Assembly (NCBI RefSeq): GCF_013363995.1
Contig: NZ_JABWGO010000008.1
Span: forward strand, 62,001-126,000
DNA: 64,000 nt
From: Nonomuraea rhodomycinica
Lineage (GTDB): Bacteria > Actinomycetota > Actinomycetes > Streptosporangiales > Streptosporangiaceae
Direction: 5' to 3'
Shown here: one piece after another, positions 1 to 7,876 of the stretch
Layout: each line of letters begins with the position of its first letter
Position numbering within the stretch: the first letter of the stretch is position 1
Position numbers and translations under genes: made by a program
Notes under the pieces: model-generated
Databases searched by the model: none
Told to the model about the DNA's origin: nothing
Seen by the model: the letters and a program-made list of their open reading frames with translations, nothing else

Positions 1-264
1 GCCTCGCTCGACTCCTCGCCCGGCGCCGTCGTGGAGCGCCTGACGGGGGTCGCGGAGTCGCTGCTCGGGGCCTCGTCGCGGGTGGCGCTGGCCGACGTGC
101 TCGGCGACGACTGGCCCTCCGCCCGGCGGCTGCTCGCCGACCTGACCACGATCGACCTGCGGCCGGAGCTGCCGTACCGGCTGACCTGGTCCGACGACCT
201 CAGCATCGACCCGGACCGGGAACCGGCCTGGCTGTCCCACGGGCACCTGGAGCGCACCTCATGA
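1..264 (+). CDS. C-terminal fragment of unidentified protein (possible partner of the SMC-like ATPase)
   Basis: The reading frame is open from base 1, so this is the last 87 codons of a gene that begins upstream of the window; a GTG at 31 is only an internal codon. The visible part is a helical, acidic stretch that ends in a W/P/H-rich tail (LSHGHLERTS). I do not recognise a domain. It is the first gene of an apparent operon: its TGA at 262-264 overlaps an ATG at 261, and the next long gene starts at 458. By position it matches the slot that the kleisin-like subunit (MukF/JetA) takes in known SMC cassettes, but this is inference from gene order only. The upstream sequence would settle it. Confidence 0.7.
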   Translation, partial: ASLDSSPGAVVERLTGVAESLLGASSRVALADVLGDDWPSARRLLADLTTIDLRPELPYRLTWSDDLSIDPDREPAWLSHGHLERTS

Positions 265-461
265 TCCGCACCCGTTCCTGTCCGACGCCGCTCGCTCGCG
301 TCGGCGTCGGCGTCGGCGTCGGCGTTCGCGCTCGTGTTCATGCTCGCGTTGGCGTTGGCGTTGGCGTTGGCGGCGGCGTTCGTGTTCGTGTTCGCGTTCA
401 TGGGGACGCGACGCGTCTTCCTCGCGCGGGCGTGTCGAGCCTTCCCGGAGGGGAGTCATGA
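261..461 (+). CDS. Possible 66-residue dipeptide-repeat peptide, coupled to both neighbours
   Basis: This short frame begins at an ATG that overlaps the previous stop (ATGA, 261-264) and ends in a TGA that overlaps the next start (ATGA, 458-461). Its middle is almost pure alternating Val-Gly and Val-Arg dipeptides, encoded by a hexanucleotide microsatellite, so changes in repeat number would lengthen or shorten the peptide without a frameshift. It could be a true small gene, or a frame that stays open only because of the repeat. No domain is recognisable and there is no strong ribosome site of its own, so translation would depend on coupling. The double ATGA junction is the main argument for it. 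Confidence 0.35.
   Translation: MIRTRSCPTPLARVGVGVGVGVRARVHARVGVGVGVGGGVRVRVRVHGDATRLPRAGVSSLPGGES
299..400 (+). repeat. Hexanucleotide microsatellite (gcgtcg / gcgttg / gcgttc)
   Basis: Runs of 6-bp units of the form GGCGTC, GGCGTT and TCGTGT/TCGCGT fill the gap between the first two long genes. The period of two codons keeps all frames open; in another plus frame it reads as a strongly hydrophobic Leu-Ala and Phe-Val stretch. It looks like slipped-strand expansion. Confidence 0.8.
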
Positions 462-2638
462 CGAGGGCCTCGAAGCGCGCGCCCGCGGACGGCGCCACCG
501 CCCACGTGCTGGCCCGCGCCGGTGGTCCGCTGGCGCTGGGCGCGGGGGCGGCGGCCCCGCCGGGCATGCTCCGGCTCACCCGGCCCGACTCCACCGGCCA
601 GGCGCTCCCGGTGTGGCCCGACGGCGTCACCCCGGCGCTGCTGGAGGAGCACCAGGTGGCCCCGGTGCCGGTGGAGCGCTCCGGTGAGACGCGCCGTGTC
701 CTGGCCGCGTGTCTCAAGTGCTGCTGGACCGACCACTCCATCGACCCGTGGCCGGGAGAGCCCGCGCCGGTGGAGCTGGTGCTGGCCACGTACCGGGCCC
801 TGATCGGCCGCACGGACGACCTCATGCGCAACTGGGCGATCGGGGCGCTGCGCCGCCTGCACGACTCGGCCTGGGTCGTCATGGCCGACGGGCTGGTGAC
901 CCTCGGGCCGAGGTGCGCGCTGTGGCCCGTGTCGTCGCTGGCGCAGCTCAAGGAGCTCGTACGCCGGATCCCGGAGCCGGAGCGTCAGGAACTGAGGGTG
1001 GTGGCGGACTCCGACATCGTCGCGGCGGCCCGCGCGGCGACGGCCGCCGGAGCGGACCAGGGCGCGTCCGAGGCGGACGGGAATGCCGCCGGGCCGGAAA
1101 CCGGCGAGGGCGAGAGCCGCTCGGCCGCCGCCGAACGGGCCGAGGCGGACGCGGATGCCGCCGGGCCCGAAACCCGCGAGGATGAGAGCCGGTCGGCCGC
1201 CACCGAACGGGCCGAGGCTCCGGCGGCCGGGTCCCGTCCCGAAGGAGCGGCGGCGGAGACCGCCCTCGGCGGCGAGCCGCGGCCGTCCCAGGCCGAGGCG
1301 GCGGGGTCCCGGGCCGCCGGGGCCGGGGCGGGTGCCTTGCCGGCTCTCGGTGGGCGGGCCGAGGCCGGGGTGCCCGACTTCGACGATCTCCTCGACGGCT
1401 ACGACGAGAGGCGGCGGGCCGAGCTGGTCGCCGCGTACATGGTGGTGGAGTACGCCGCCGAGCCCGTCCAGGAGGCGCGCTTCGCCGCGCTGCGCGACCC
1501 GGCGCTGCGGCACACGCTCGGCGAGATGCTCGCCCGGCGCGGTCGCACGCTGATCCAGCACCGCGAACGCTGGATCTCCGGATACTCCGACGAGACCGCC
1601 GCCCGGGCGCTCCGGCAACTCCGCGAGACTGCCGGCACGGGTCTTGCGGGCGGGGCGGGCATCGCCGGTGAGGCTGGCGGCGCTCTCGACCGGGCCGGCG
1701 AGGCGGAGAGGCCCGGCGCTCTTGACCCGTCCCGTGAGGCGGAGAGGCCCGGCACTCACGGCCCGTCCGGCGAGGCAGCGGGGCCCGGCACTCACGGCCC
1801 GTCCGGCGAGGCAGCGGGGCCCGGCACTCACGGCCCGTCCCGCGAGGCAGCGGGGCCCGGCACTCTCGACCCGTCCCGCGAGGCAGAGGGTTCCGGCCTT
1901 CTCGGCCGGTCCGGCGGGGCCGGTGACGCGACCCGGCCCGGGCCGAAGGGCACCGGCACAGGCGCACGGGCCCACGCCGCGGGCACCACGGCCCCCGAGG
2001 CAGGCGCGACGGCCGTGTCCGCGAGCACGGACATGTCCGCCGCAGGCACGGCCACCGCGCCCGGCAGCCCGAATACGTCCCACGCAGGCGCGAACGCCTC
2101 ACCAGCAGACGCCACCGCCTCGCCCGCAGACGCTGCTGCCGGGGTCGTGCCCGCGGCCGTCTCGACCGTAGACGCACTCGGGAACGGCGGCTCCCTCGCT
2201 TCGCCAGGGCGGCCCCGAAGCCAGCGTGGCTCCGCGGGCTTCGGCGTCTCGAACGGGCCCAGCGGCTCGACGGGGCTGGGTGAGGCGGAGCGGGCGGTGC
2301 TCACGCTGGTGCTCGTGCACTCCGTGGCGATCCCCCGGGCCGAAGGCGTGCTGCCGGAGGACACGTGGCTGTCCCCGCACCCCACACCGGTCGAGGAGCT
2401 GCGGCGGCACACCCAGGTGCCGATCGGCGAGCTGGAGGCGGCGCTGCGGGTGCTGCGGCACGCGGGGCTGCTGGCGCAGGTGAAGGCGGGCGAGGAGGCG
2501 GGCGGCTACGTGCCCGGCCCCCAGTTCCATCGGCTCACCCCGGCGGCGCGGCGGCGGTTGCAGGAGGAGCTGATCCTGGCGGCCGGCCCGCACACACCGC
2601 TCGCGGCAGCCGTACGGGCCCGAAGATCGGCCGGATAG
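458..2638 (+). CDS. Winged-helix protein with repetitive linkers, candidate SMC accessory subunit
   Basis: Start chosen at ATG 458, with GGAGGGG at 447-453. The 726-residue product has three conserved-looking blocks. Residues 1-190 are helical and contain a CLKCC motif; residues about 305-385 are helical, around YDERRRAELVAAY; residues 595-726 resemble a winged helix (ELEAALRVLRHAGLL and a basic C-terminal helix). The blocks are separated by Ala/Gly/Glu-rich linkers. The first linker has two copies of an ESRSAA-x-ERAEA unit and the second has about seven 12-residue copies of GPGTHGPSGEAA. MukE/JetB subunits are also winged-helix proteins encoded just before the ATPase, but are usually only 200-300 residues long. 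I do not recognise the family; the subunit role rests on gene order and fold impression. Confidence 0.6.
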   Translation: MTRASKRAPADGATAHVLARAGGPLALGAGAAAPPGMLRLTRPDSTGQALPVWPDGVTPALLEEHQVAPVPVERSGETRRVLAACLKCCWTDHSIDPWPGEPAPVELVLATYRALIGRTDDLMRNWAIGALRRLHDSAWVVMADGLVTLGPRCALWPVSSLAQLKELVRRIPEPERQELRVVADSDIVAAARAATAAGADQGASEADGNAAGPETGEGESRSAAAERAEADADAAGPETREDESRSAATERAEAPAAGSRPEGAAAETALGGEPRPSQAEAAGSRAAGAGAGALPALGGRAEAGVPDFDDLLDGYDERRRAELVAAYMVVEYAAEPVQEARFAALRDPALRHTLGEMLARRGRTLIQHRERWISGYSDETAARALRQLRETAGTGLAGGAGIAGEAGGALDRAGEAERPGALDPSREAERPGTHGPSGEAAGPGTHGPSGEAAGPGTHGPSREAAGPGTLDPSREAEGSGLLGRSGGAGDATRPGPKGTGTGARAHAAGTTAPEAGATAVSASTDMSAAGTATAPGSPNTSHAGANASPADATASPADAAAGVVPAAVSTVDALGNGGSLASPGRPRSQRGSAGFGVSNGPSGSTGLGEAERAVLTLVLVHSVAIPRAEGVLPEDTWLSPHPTPVEELRRHTQVPIGELEAALRVLRHAGLLAQVKAGEEAGGYVPGPQFHRLTPAARRRLQEELILAAGPHTPLAAAVRARRSAG
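1675..1926 (+). repeat. In-frame 36-bp minisatellite
   Basis: About seven tandem units with period 36 bp start near 1675, 1711, 1747, 1783, 1819, 1855 and 1891. They encode the 12-residue linker repeat of the winged-helix protein. Copies starting at 1747, 1783 and 1819 are nearly identical, which suggests recent expansion. Confidence 0.85.
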
Positions 2639-3163
2639 GAGGCCGCCGGGCCGGCGACCGGATGTGGGCGTCGCTGGAGACGGCGTCACTGTGCCGTCGG
2701 ATGCGACCGGACGGGCGTGGAGGGACACGACCGCCTGCCCGGTCGGCGTCAGGGCCGGATGAATGAGGCGGCGGCACCGGACGACCTCACGGTCGGGCGG
2801 TGAGGTGGGATTGCGCGGCTTTCGGATCGCGTGGGTGAGGCGGGACCGCGTGGCCTCAGGGCCGTGCGGATGAAGCGGAACCGCGCGGCCTCAGGGCCGT
2901 GCGGATGAAGCGGGACCGCGCGGCCTCGGGGTCGCGTGGGCGAGGCGGGCTTGCGCGGGCTTCCGGGCTCCGCGGATGAGGCAGGAACGCGCGGCTCTCG
3001 GGCCGCGTGGATTGGGCACGACCGCGCGGCTTTCGGATCGCGTGGGTGAGGCGGGACCGCGCGGCCTCAGGGCCGTGCGGGTGGTGGACAGGTACGAGGC
3101 TGTCCGGCGGCGAGCCGGGTCAGTGGATGGCGTGAGCGCGCAGGAAGGGTGGCGGGAGTTCGA
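2639..3163. other. Long gap with no supported gene, mostly tandem repeats
   Basis: I see no supported gene here. The first 170 bases are unremarkable GC-rich sequence. The rest is the 35-bp array described separately, followed by about 80 bases leading to the ATPase start. A minus-strand open frame running through the array is a shadow of the ATPase gene. Confidence 0.6.
2813..3080. repeat. 35-bp tandem repeat array, about 7.5 copies
   Basis: Units begin at 2813, 2848, 2883, 2918, 2953, 2989 and 3024, with a partial copy from 3059. All are 35 bp except the fifth, which is 36 bp. A typical unit starts GCGCGGCCTCAGGGCCGTGC and ends in GGGACC. There are no spacers, and the period is not a multiple of three, so it is neither a CRISPR array nor a coding repeat. 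It lies in the leader of the SMC-like ATPase gene. Confidence 0.85.
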
Positions 3164-6100
3164 GTGTCGCAGGTGGAGAACGTGGTCGGGGACCGGGTGC
3201 TGATCGCCGTGCAGGCGGTCAACATCTCGCGGCTCTCGACCCATCCGGTGCCGACCGTCCCGGGCACGCTCATCGTCGTCGCCGGCGCGGGTCCCAAGGA
3301 CTCCAACGGAGCCGGCAAGTCGTCGTTCATCGCGTCGATCACGGCGCTGCTGGGCGACGAGCAGTGGAGGTTCGCCTCGGGCGCCAAGGCCGTGTCGGAG
3401 CTGCTGTTCAACGCGGAGCTGGCCAGCGGGGCGGGCGGGCGGCAGTGGGCGAGCGCCGACCACGGCTACATCGTGGGGGTCTTCGGCCCGCCCGAGGTGC
3501 GTACGGGTGATCTGGCGCGCGTCCTGCAGTCCAGGGCGACGGCGGTCACCGGCGCAGGTGAGCCCCGCCCCGGCGCGGAAGCTCTCGACGCGGCGGCCCC
3601 GAACGAGGAAGCCCACAGCGCGGGAGCTCCAGGCGCGGAAAGCCGGGGTGCAGCAAGCGCGGGCACGGAAAACCGGGGTGCAGCGAGCGCGGGCGCGGAA
3701 GGGTTCGAGGTCGGTCGAGGCGCCCGCGGCGCCGGGGCCGCGGGAGACGGCGGGGGTGCCGCGGGAGACGGCGGTGAACCGCTGGAGAGCGGGGAGCTCT
3801 TCGCCGTCCCCGACACCTCCGGCGGCGCCATGACCGTGTGGCTGCGCGTCAACCAGGAGGCGCCGCACCTGGAGATCCGCTGGCGTGACGGCGTCCACCT
3901 GGCGTCCGCCGCGTCCGAGGCGGAGCGGGTCGCGCGGGCCGACGAGATCTGGGCGTCGCTCCCCCGCTCCGCCGGGCGGCGCGACGTGGTGGCGCGCGAC
4001 CTCACCAAGGTCCTTTACGGCGACCGTGTCCGCTGCGTGTCGTTCCTGTCCACCTCCGTCCGCAGCAAGGTGGCCACGAACCTGCTGTCCCAGCCGCTCA
4101 ACGAGATCTCCCCGGAGCGGGTGTTCGAGGCGATCGCGGCGCTGACCGGGCTCGACGCCGAGCTGGAGCAGGAGCGCGAGGCACGCCGCGACGAGCACGC
4201 CAAGCGGGTGCGCGCGGCGCAGGCCGGCGAGCGGCTGGCCGAGTTCGAGGCGGAGTCGAAGGCGCTGCTGACCACGTTCGACCGTCGCGACCAGGCGCGG
4301 GTGCGGCTGGCCGAGGCGCTGCGGTGCTGGCGCGGCAGGCAGGCGCGCAAGCTGGCCGACGCGGCGGCCAAGGACGAGGCGCTGGCCGAGGAGCTCGCCG
4401 CGCACCGGGCGGCGAACGAGGCGGCGGCCGAGGCGATCGCCATGGTCAAGGCCGAGATCGCCACGTTGAAGGACGACACGCTGGACCGGCGCGTCACCGA
4501 GGCGCGGCGGGAGCTGGCGGCGCTCCAGGCGCGGGCCGCCAAGCTGGAGGCCGACCGGGCCGTGGCCGAGAACTCCGCCGACGAGCTGCGCGGCCGGATC
4601 CCGGAGCTGGAGGAGGCTCGCCGGTTCGCCGACGGCCGGGACGTCCCGGCGGCCGAGGGGGAGCTGCGCGAGGCCCGGCTGCGGCTGAACGAGGCGTTGA
4701 AGGCGCTCGGCGTCGCCGACCGGGAGGTGGCCTCCGCCCAGGCGGCCCTGGACGACGCCGAGGGCGGCCCGGCCGCGGCGCAGCTCAACGCCCTGGCCGC
4801 GAACGGTCTTCCCGCCACCGGCCTGCTGGACGCGCTGGACGTGGCCGAGCAGGCGCGCGACCAGTCCCGCGCCCCGGGGCTGAGCCTGGGCGGGCTGCGC
4901 GGCTGGCCGCACGAGCACGCGGTGATCGTCGACGCCGGACGGCTGGACGAGGCGGCCCGGGCGCTGCGCGACCTGCCCGGGTCGGTGCTGGTCAGCGCGG
5001 CCGGGGTGAGCGTCGTGGGGGCGTTCGACGGGGTGGCGACCGGGCGCGAGGCGCGCATCAAGGCCGCCGAGCAGCGCCTGAACCGGGCCCGCGACGCGCA
5101 GGAGACCGCGGCGCAGGCCGTACACGACGAGGAGGAGGCCGTCGCCGAGGCGCAGCGCCGGCTCGACGGCGCGCGGGCGGGGGTGCGGCTCGCCGAGGTG
5201 GAGGAACGGCTGGCCGAGCGGCGGGCGCGGCTGGAGGAGCTGGCCGGTGCGCTGGAGGAGGTGGTCCCGGCCGTGGCCGAGGCCGAGCGTCAGGCCGCCG
5301 GGCTCGACTTCCGGGCCCGTACCCGGGACATGGAGATCGAACGGCTGGAGGGCCGGCGGCAGCGGCACGAGGCCGAGCGCGTCCAGGCGCGCGAGCAGGA
5401 GACCCGCGTCGGCGCCGACCGGGAGGCGTTGAAGCTGGCCGTGCTGGCGGCCGACTGGGGCGGCCCCGCCGAGACGGCCCGCGAGTGGCTGCGGGCGCTG
5501 CCCGAGGAGGAACGGCCGCGCACCGCCGAGGAGTGGTGGCGGATCGCCGAGCGCCACTTCGACCAGGCGTTGCGCGACACGTTCCCGGAGGAGGACGCCG
5601 AGATCCCCGAGGAGCTGGCGTTCCTGCTGTCGGAGCGCGGCGGGAGCACGGCGCGCGAGCAGGCGACGTTCGCGGCGGTGTGCGGGGCGCTCGCGTCCTA
5701 CCTGCGCGGGCAGGAGGAGTACGAGAAGCACCAGCGGCGGCAGATCGAGGCGCAGCTCGTGTCGCGGCAGCGCGACCTGGCGGCGGCCGACAAGGGCGCG
5801 GAGGAGGCGGCGCAGTCGACGGCCGTCCACCGGGCGGCGCTCAGCGCGGCGATCAAGGCGCGGCTCACCCGCGTGGCGGAGGAGTTCGAGAAGCTCGACA
5901 CCTCGTACGGCGGCTACGGCGCGACGCTGGAGTTCCCGGTGCCGCCCGCGCCGGCCGACCCGGAGCAGCGCTGGCAGTGGCGGGTGACGCCGAAGTGGCG
6001 GCGCGGCGAGGGGCAGGGGTTCGTGCCCTACAACCGGCGGGCCAACACCGCGCTGATGGACGAGAAGGCGGTCAAGCTGGTGTGCGCGGCGGCGATCGCC

Positions 6101-6448
6101 TCGTCCGGCGGCGGCCACCTGTGCCTGGTGCTGGACGAGCTGGGCCGCAACCTGGGCAAGGAGCACCGGCGGGAGGCGGTGGCGCTGTTCCGGCGCATCG
6201 GCGAGACGTACGGGATCACGGTGATCGGGGCGCTGCAGGACGACATGGAGCCGTACGCGATCGACGCGTGCGGGCAGTACATCAAGCTGCGCCGGTCGTC
6301 GGATGCGATGCCGTACAACGAGCCGCCGGTGATCGTGGGGCACGACCAGCACGCCGAGCGGGTACGGGCGCTGGCCGCGTACGTGGACAGGACCCCGGCC
6401 GCGGCGGCGCCCGACGACTCAGGCGCACCGGCCGGCGCCGGCGGCTGA
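3164..6448 (+). CDS. SMC/MukB-like coiled-coil ATPase of unrecognised family
   Basis: The start is GTG 3164, with GGGAG at 3154-3158; an in-frame GTG at 3149 has its purine run directly against it. The product has about 1094 residues. The N-terminal head has a P-loop (DSNGAGKSS, Lys about residue 52) in which Asp replaces the usual first glycine. A Gly/Ala/Glu-rich insert with short repeats follows (residues 125-210). Two long coiled-coil arms rich in Glu, Ala and Arg flank a compact region at about 540-640 that could be a hinge. The C-terminal head has Walker B LCLVLDEL near residue 990, then an NLGKEHRREAV helix. No zinc-hook CxxC is visible and the ABC signature is not canonical. This is SMC/MukB/JetC-type architecture, so a DNA-entrapping or plasmid/phage-defence role is plausible, but not shown. 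Confidence 0.75.
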   Translation: MSQVENVVGDRVLIAVQAVNISRLSTHPVPTVPGTLIVVAGAGPKDSNGAGKSSFIASITALLGDEQWRFASGAKAVSELLFNAELASGAGGRQWASADHGYIVGVFGPPEVRTGDLARVLQSRATAVTGAGEPRPGAEALDAAAPNEEAHSAGAPGAESRGAASAGTENRGAASAGAEGFEVGRGARGAGAAGDGGGAAGDGGEPLESGELFAVPDTSGGAMTVWLRVNQEAPHLEIRWRDGVHLASAASEAERVARADEIWASLPRSAGRRDVVARDLTKVLYGDRVRCVSFLSTSVRSKVATNLLSQPLNEISPERVFEAIAALTGLDAELEQEREARRDEHAKRVRAAQAGERLAEFEAESKALLTTFDRRDQARVRLAEALRCWRGRQARKLADAAAKDEALAEELAAHRAANEAAAEAIAMVKAEIATLKDDTLDRRVTEARRELAALQARAAKLEADRAVAENSADELRGRIPELEEARRFADGRDVPAAEGELREARLRLNEALKALGVADREVASAQAALDDAEGGPAAAQLNALAANGLPATGLLDALDVAEQARDQSRAPGLSLGGLRGWPHEHAVIVDAGRLDEAARALRDLPGSVLVSAAGVSVVGAFDGVATGREARIKAAEQRLNRARDAQETAAQAVHDEEEAVAEAQRRLDGARAGVRLAEVEERLAERRARLEELAGALEEVVPAVAEAERQAAGLDFRARTRDMEIERLEGRRQRHEAERVQAREQETRVGADREALKLAVLAADWGGPAETAREWLRALPEEERPRTAEEWWRIAERHFDQALRDTFPEEDAEIPEELAFLLSERGGSTAREQATFAAVCGALASYLRGQEEYEKHQRRQIEAQLVSRQRDLAAADKGAEEAAQSTAVHRAALSAAIKARLTRVAEEFEKLDTSYGGYGATLEFPVPPAPADPEQRWQWRVTPKWRRGEGQGFVPYNRRANTALMDEKAVKLVCAAAIASSGGGHLCLVLDELGRNLGKEHRREAVALFRRIGETYGITVIGALQDDMEPYAIDACGQYIKLRRSSDAMPYNEPPVIVGHDQHAERVRALAAYVDRTPAAAAPDDSGAPAGAGG

Positions 6449-6572
6449 GGCATGTCGACCGGCGCCGGCGGCAGAGGCGCGTCGGCCGGCGCCGGCGGCT
6501 GAGGCGCGTCGGCCGGCGGCTCAGGTGCGTGGGCCTGCGGCTCAGGAGCGTCGGCCGGGGCTAGCGGCTGAG
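6422..6572. repeat. 27/21-bp tandem repeats spanning two convergent gene ends
   Basis: Units of 27 bp (starting near 6423, 6450, 6477 and 6546) and 21 bp (near 6504 and 6525) share a GGCCGGCGCCGGCGGCTGAG core. The array includes the stop codon of the SMC-like gene (6446-6448) and reaches the stop of the convergent methyltransferase gene (6561-6563). Confidence 0.75.
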
Positions 6573-7175
6573 GCGTGCCAGCCACCGGCCGTGTGCCGTC
6601 CAGTGCTCCACCTGCCGGAAACCGGCGGCGTGGGCGAGCCGCCGGATGTCGCTCGTGGACACGGTCGCCCAGCCGAACCAGTCGCCGGCGAGCGGGCCGC
6701 GGCGCAGCCGTACCCGGTCCACGCGGCTGGTCGCGTCGGGCGGCGCGAGCTCGGCCAGGACGGCGCCGCCCGGGCGGATCAGCTGCCCGACCCGGCGCAG
6801 GAGCGCCTCCGGGTGGCCGCCGATGCCGATGTTGCCATCGGCCAGCAGCGCCGTCGTCCACCGGCCGCTGCCCGGAACCTCGTCGAAGACGTCGCGGAGC
6901 AGGGCGAAGCCGCCCGCCCGGCGGGTCAGCGCGACGGCACGGGGCGTGATGTCGATGCCGAGCGCCCGCACGCCGCGGCGGGCCAGCTCGACGGTGAGCC
7001 GGCCGGGGCCGGAGCCGATGTCGAGCGTCGGGCTGGCGCACCGCTCCAGCAGCGTCTCGTCGCCGTCGATCAGGTCGAACCAGCGCGCGGTGTCCAGCGC
7101 GACGCGCGTGCCGTCCACGTACTCCAGCTCGGCCCGCACCCCGCCGAGCGCGTCGGCGTACAGCTCCCCCATCAT
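6561..7175 (-). CDS. Class I SAM-dependent methyltransferase
   Basis: This 204-residue protein has the SAM-binding glycine motif LDIGSGPGRLTVELARR near residue 51, an acidic GIDITPRA loop and a late LIRPGGAVLAEL strand, all typical of the class I Rossmann methyltransferases. The substrate is unknown. Its ATG overlaps the stop of the upstream DUF2064 gene, and it is the last gene of a three-gene minus-strand operon with the GT87-like membrane protein. This suggests a role in glycan or lipid-linked sugar metabolism. The 3' end is embedded in a tandem repeat shared with the convergent ATPase gene. Confidence 0.85.
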   Translation of the reverse strand: MMGELYADALGGVRAELEYVDGTRVALDTARWFDLIDGDETLLERCASPTLDIGSGPGRLTVELARRGVRALGIDITPRAVALTRRAGGFALLRDVFDEVPGSGRWTTALLADGNIGIGGHPEALLRRVGQLIRPGGAVLAELAPPDATSRVDRVRLRRGPLAGDWFGWATVSTSDIRRLAHAAGFRQVEHWTAHGRWLARLSR

Positions 7176-7876
7176 CGGTCGAGCTCCCGGAGCGTGGCGG
7201 CGAAGTGGGTGTGCGGCGCGTGGGCGGCCACGGTGGCGGCGTCGGCCGCGGTGTCGACGTCGGTCAGTTCGGGCAGCAGGTGAACGGCCAGCCCGGCGCG
7301 GTCCAGCCGGTCGAGCTGGAGCTTGCCGGTCTCCGGGTGCGACATCGGTACGCCCAGCACCAGAGCGGGATCCGGCCTGCGCAGGCCGAGCAGCCAGAAG
7401 CCGCCGTCGGCCGCCGGCCCGTAGACCGCGTCGTGGCCCTCAAGCGCGGCGACGGCCTCGCCGAGCAGGGCCGGGGTCACCTGCGGGGTGTCCATGCCGA
7501 TCAGTACGACGGGGTCCGGCCGGAGCCGGTGGGCGTCCGAGAACGCCGCCGCAAGACGCTCGTCCAGGCTCGCGCCACGCTGGGGGATGACCGCGAAGCC
7601 GGCGGGCAGCCAGCCGCCCGGCAGCCCGTCCAGGGCGAGCAGCCGCTGGGTGGCGGGCGTGGCGGACACCGCGCGCAGGCTGTCGCGGAGGGCGGCCTCG
7701 GCGAGCGCGGCGGCCTCGGCCGGGGTGAACGGCGGCGTCAGCCGGGTCTTGACCCGCCCCGCCACCGGCTCCTTGGCGATGATCAGGATTTGCGCCGAAC
7801 CGCTGGGCGGCATGCGTGGTCCTTCCGTGACGGAGGCCGACAAGGGGGACGTACGTGATCGCTTACCGGAGGTCAT
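7172..7876 (-). CDS. DUF2064 (TIGR04282) glycosyltransferase-like protein
   Basis: The core begins with ILIIAKEPVAGRVKTRLTPP, the hallmark of the DUF2064 family, a nucleotidyl/glycosyl-transferase-like fold often found beside GT2 enzymes. Other family features are LIGMDTPQV and the AADGGFWLLGL stretch. Start ATG 7876 overlaps the stop of the upstream gene and has GGGAG seven bases before it. A second ATG at 7813, with GGAAGG upstream, would remove a 21-residue tail and is also possible. The biochemical activity of the family is not established. Context is the middle of an operon with a GT87-like protein and a methyltransferase, opposite an epimerase and a GT2 gene. Confidence 0.85.
   Translation of the reverse strand: MTSGKRSRTSPLSASVTEGPRMPPSGSAQILIIAKEPVAGRVKTRLTPPFTPAEAAALAEAALRDSLRAVSATPATQRLLALDGLPGGWLPAGFAVIPQRGASLDERLAAAFSDAHRLRPDPVVLIGMDTPQVTPALLGEAVAALEGHDAVYGPAADGGFWLLGLRRPDPALVLGVPMSHPETGKLQLDRLDRAGLAVHLLPELTDVDTAADAATVAAHAPHTHFAATLRELDR

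Noticed and set aside
2813..3080. CRISPR array
   Set aside because: Repeats are directly adjacent with no unique spacers, and no cas gene is nearby.
2891..6352. Long minus-strand open frame (over 1,100 codons) opposite the SMC-like gene
   Set aside because: It is an Arg/Leu/Pro-rich shadow of the plus-strand gene, which has the P-loop, Walker B and coiled-coil periodicity. It has no recognisable domain.
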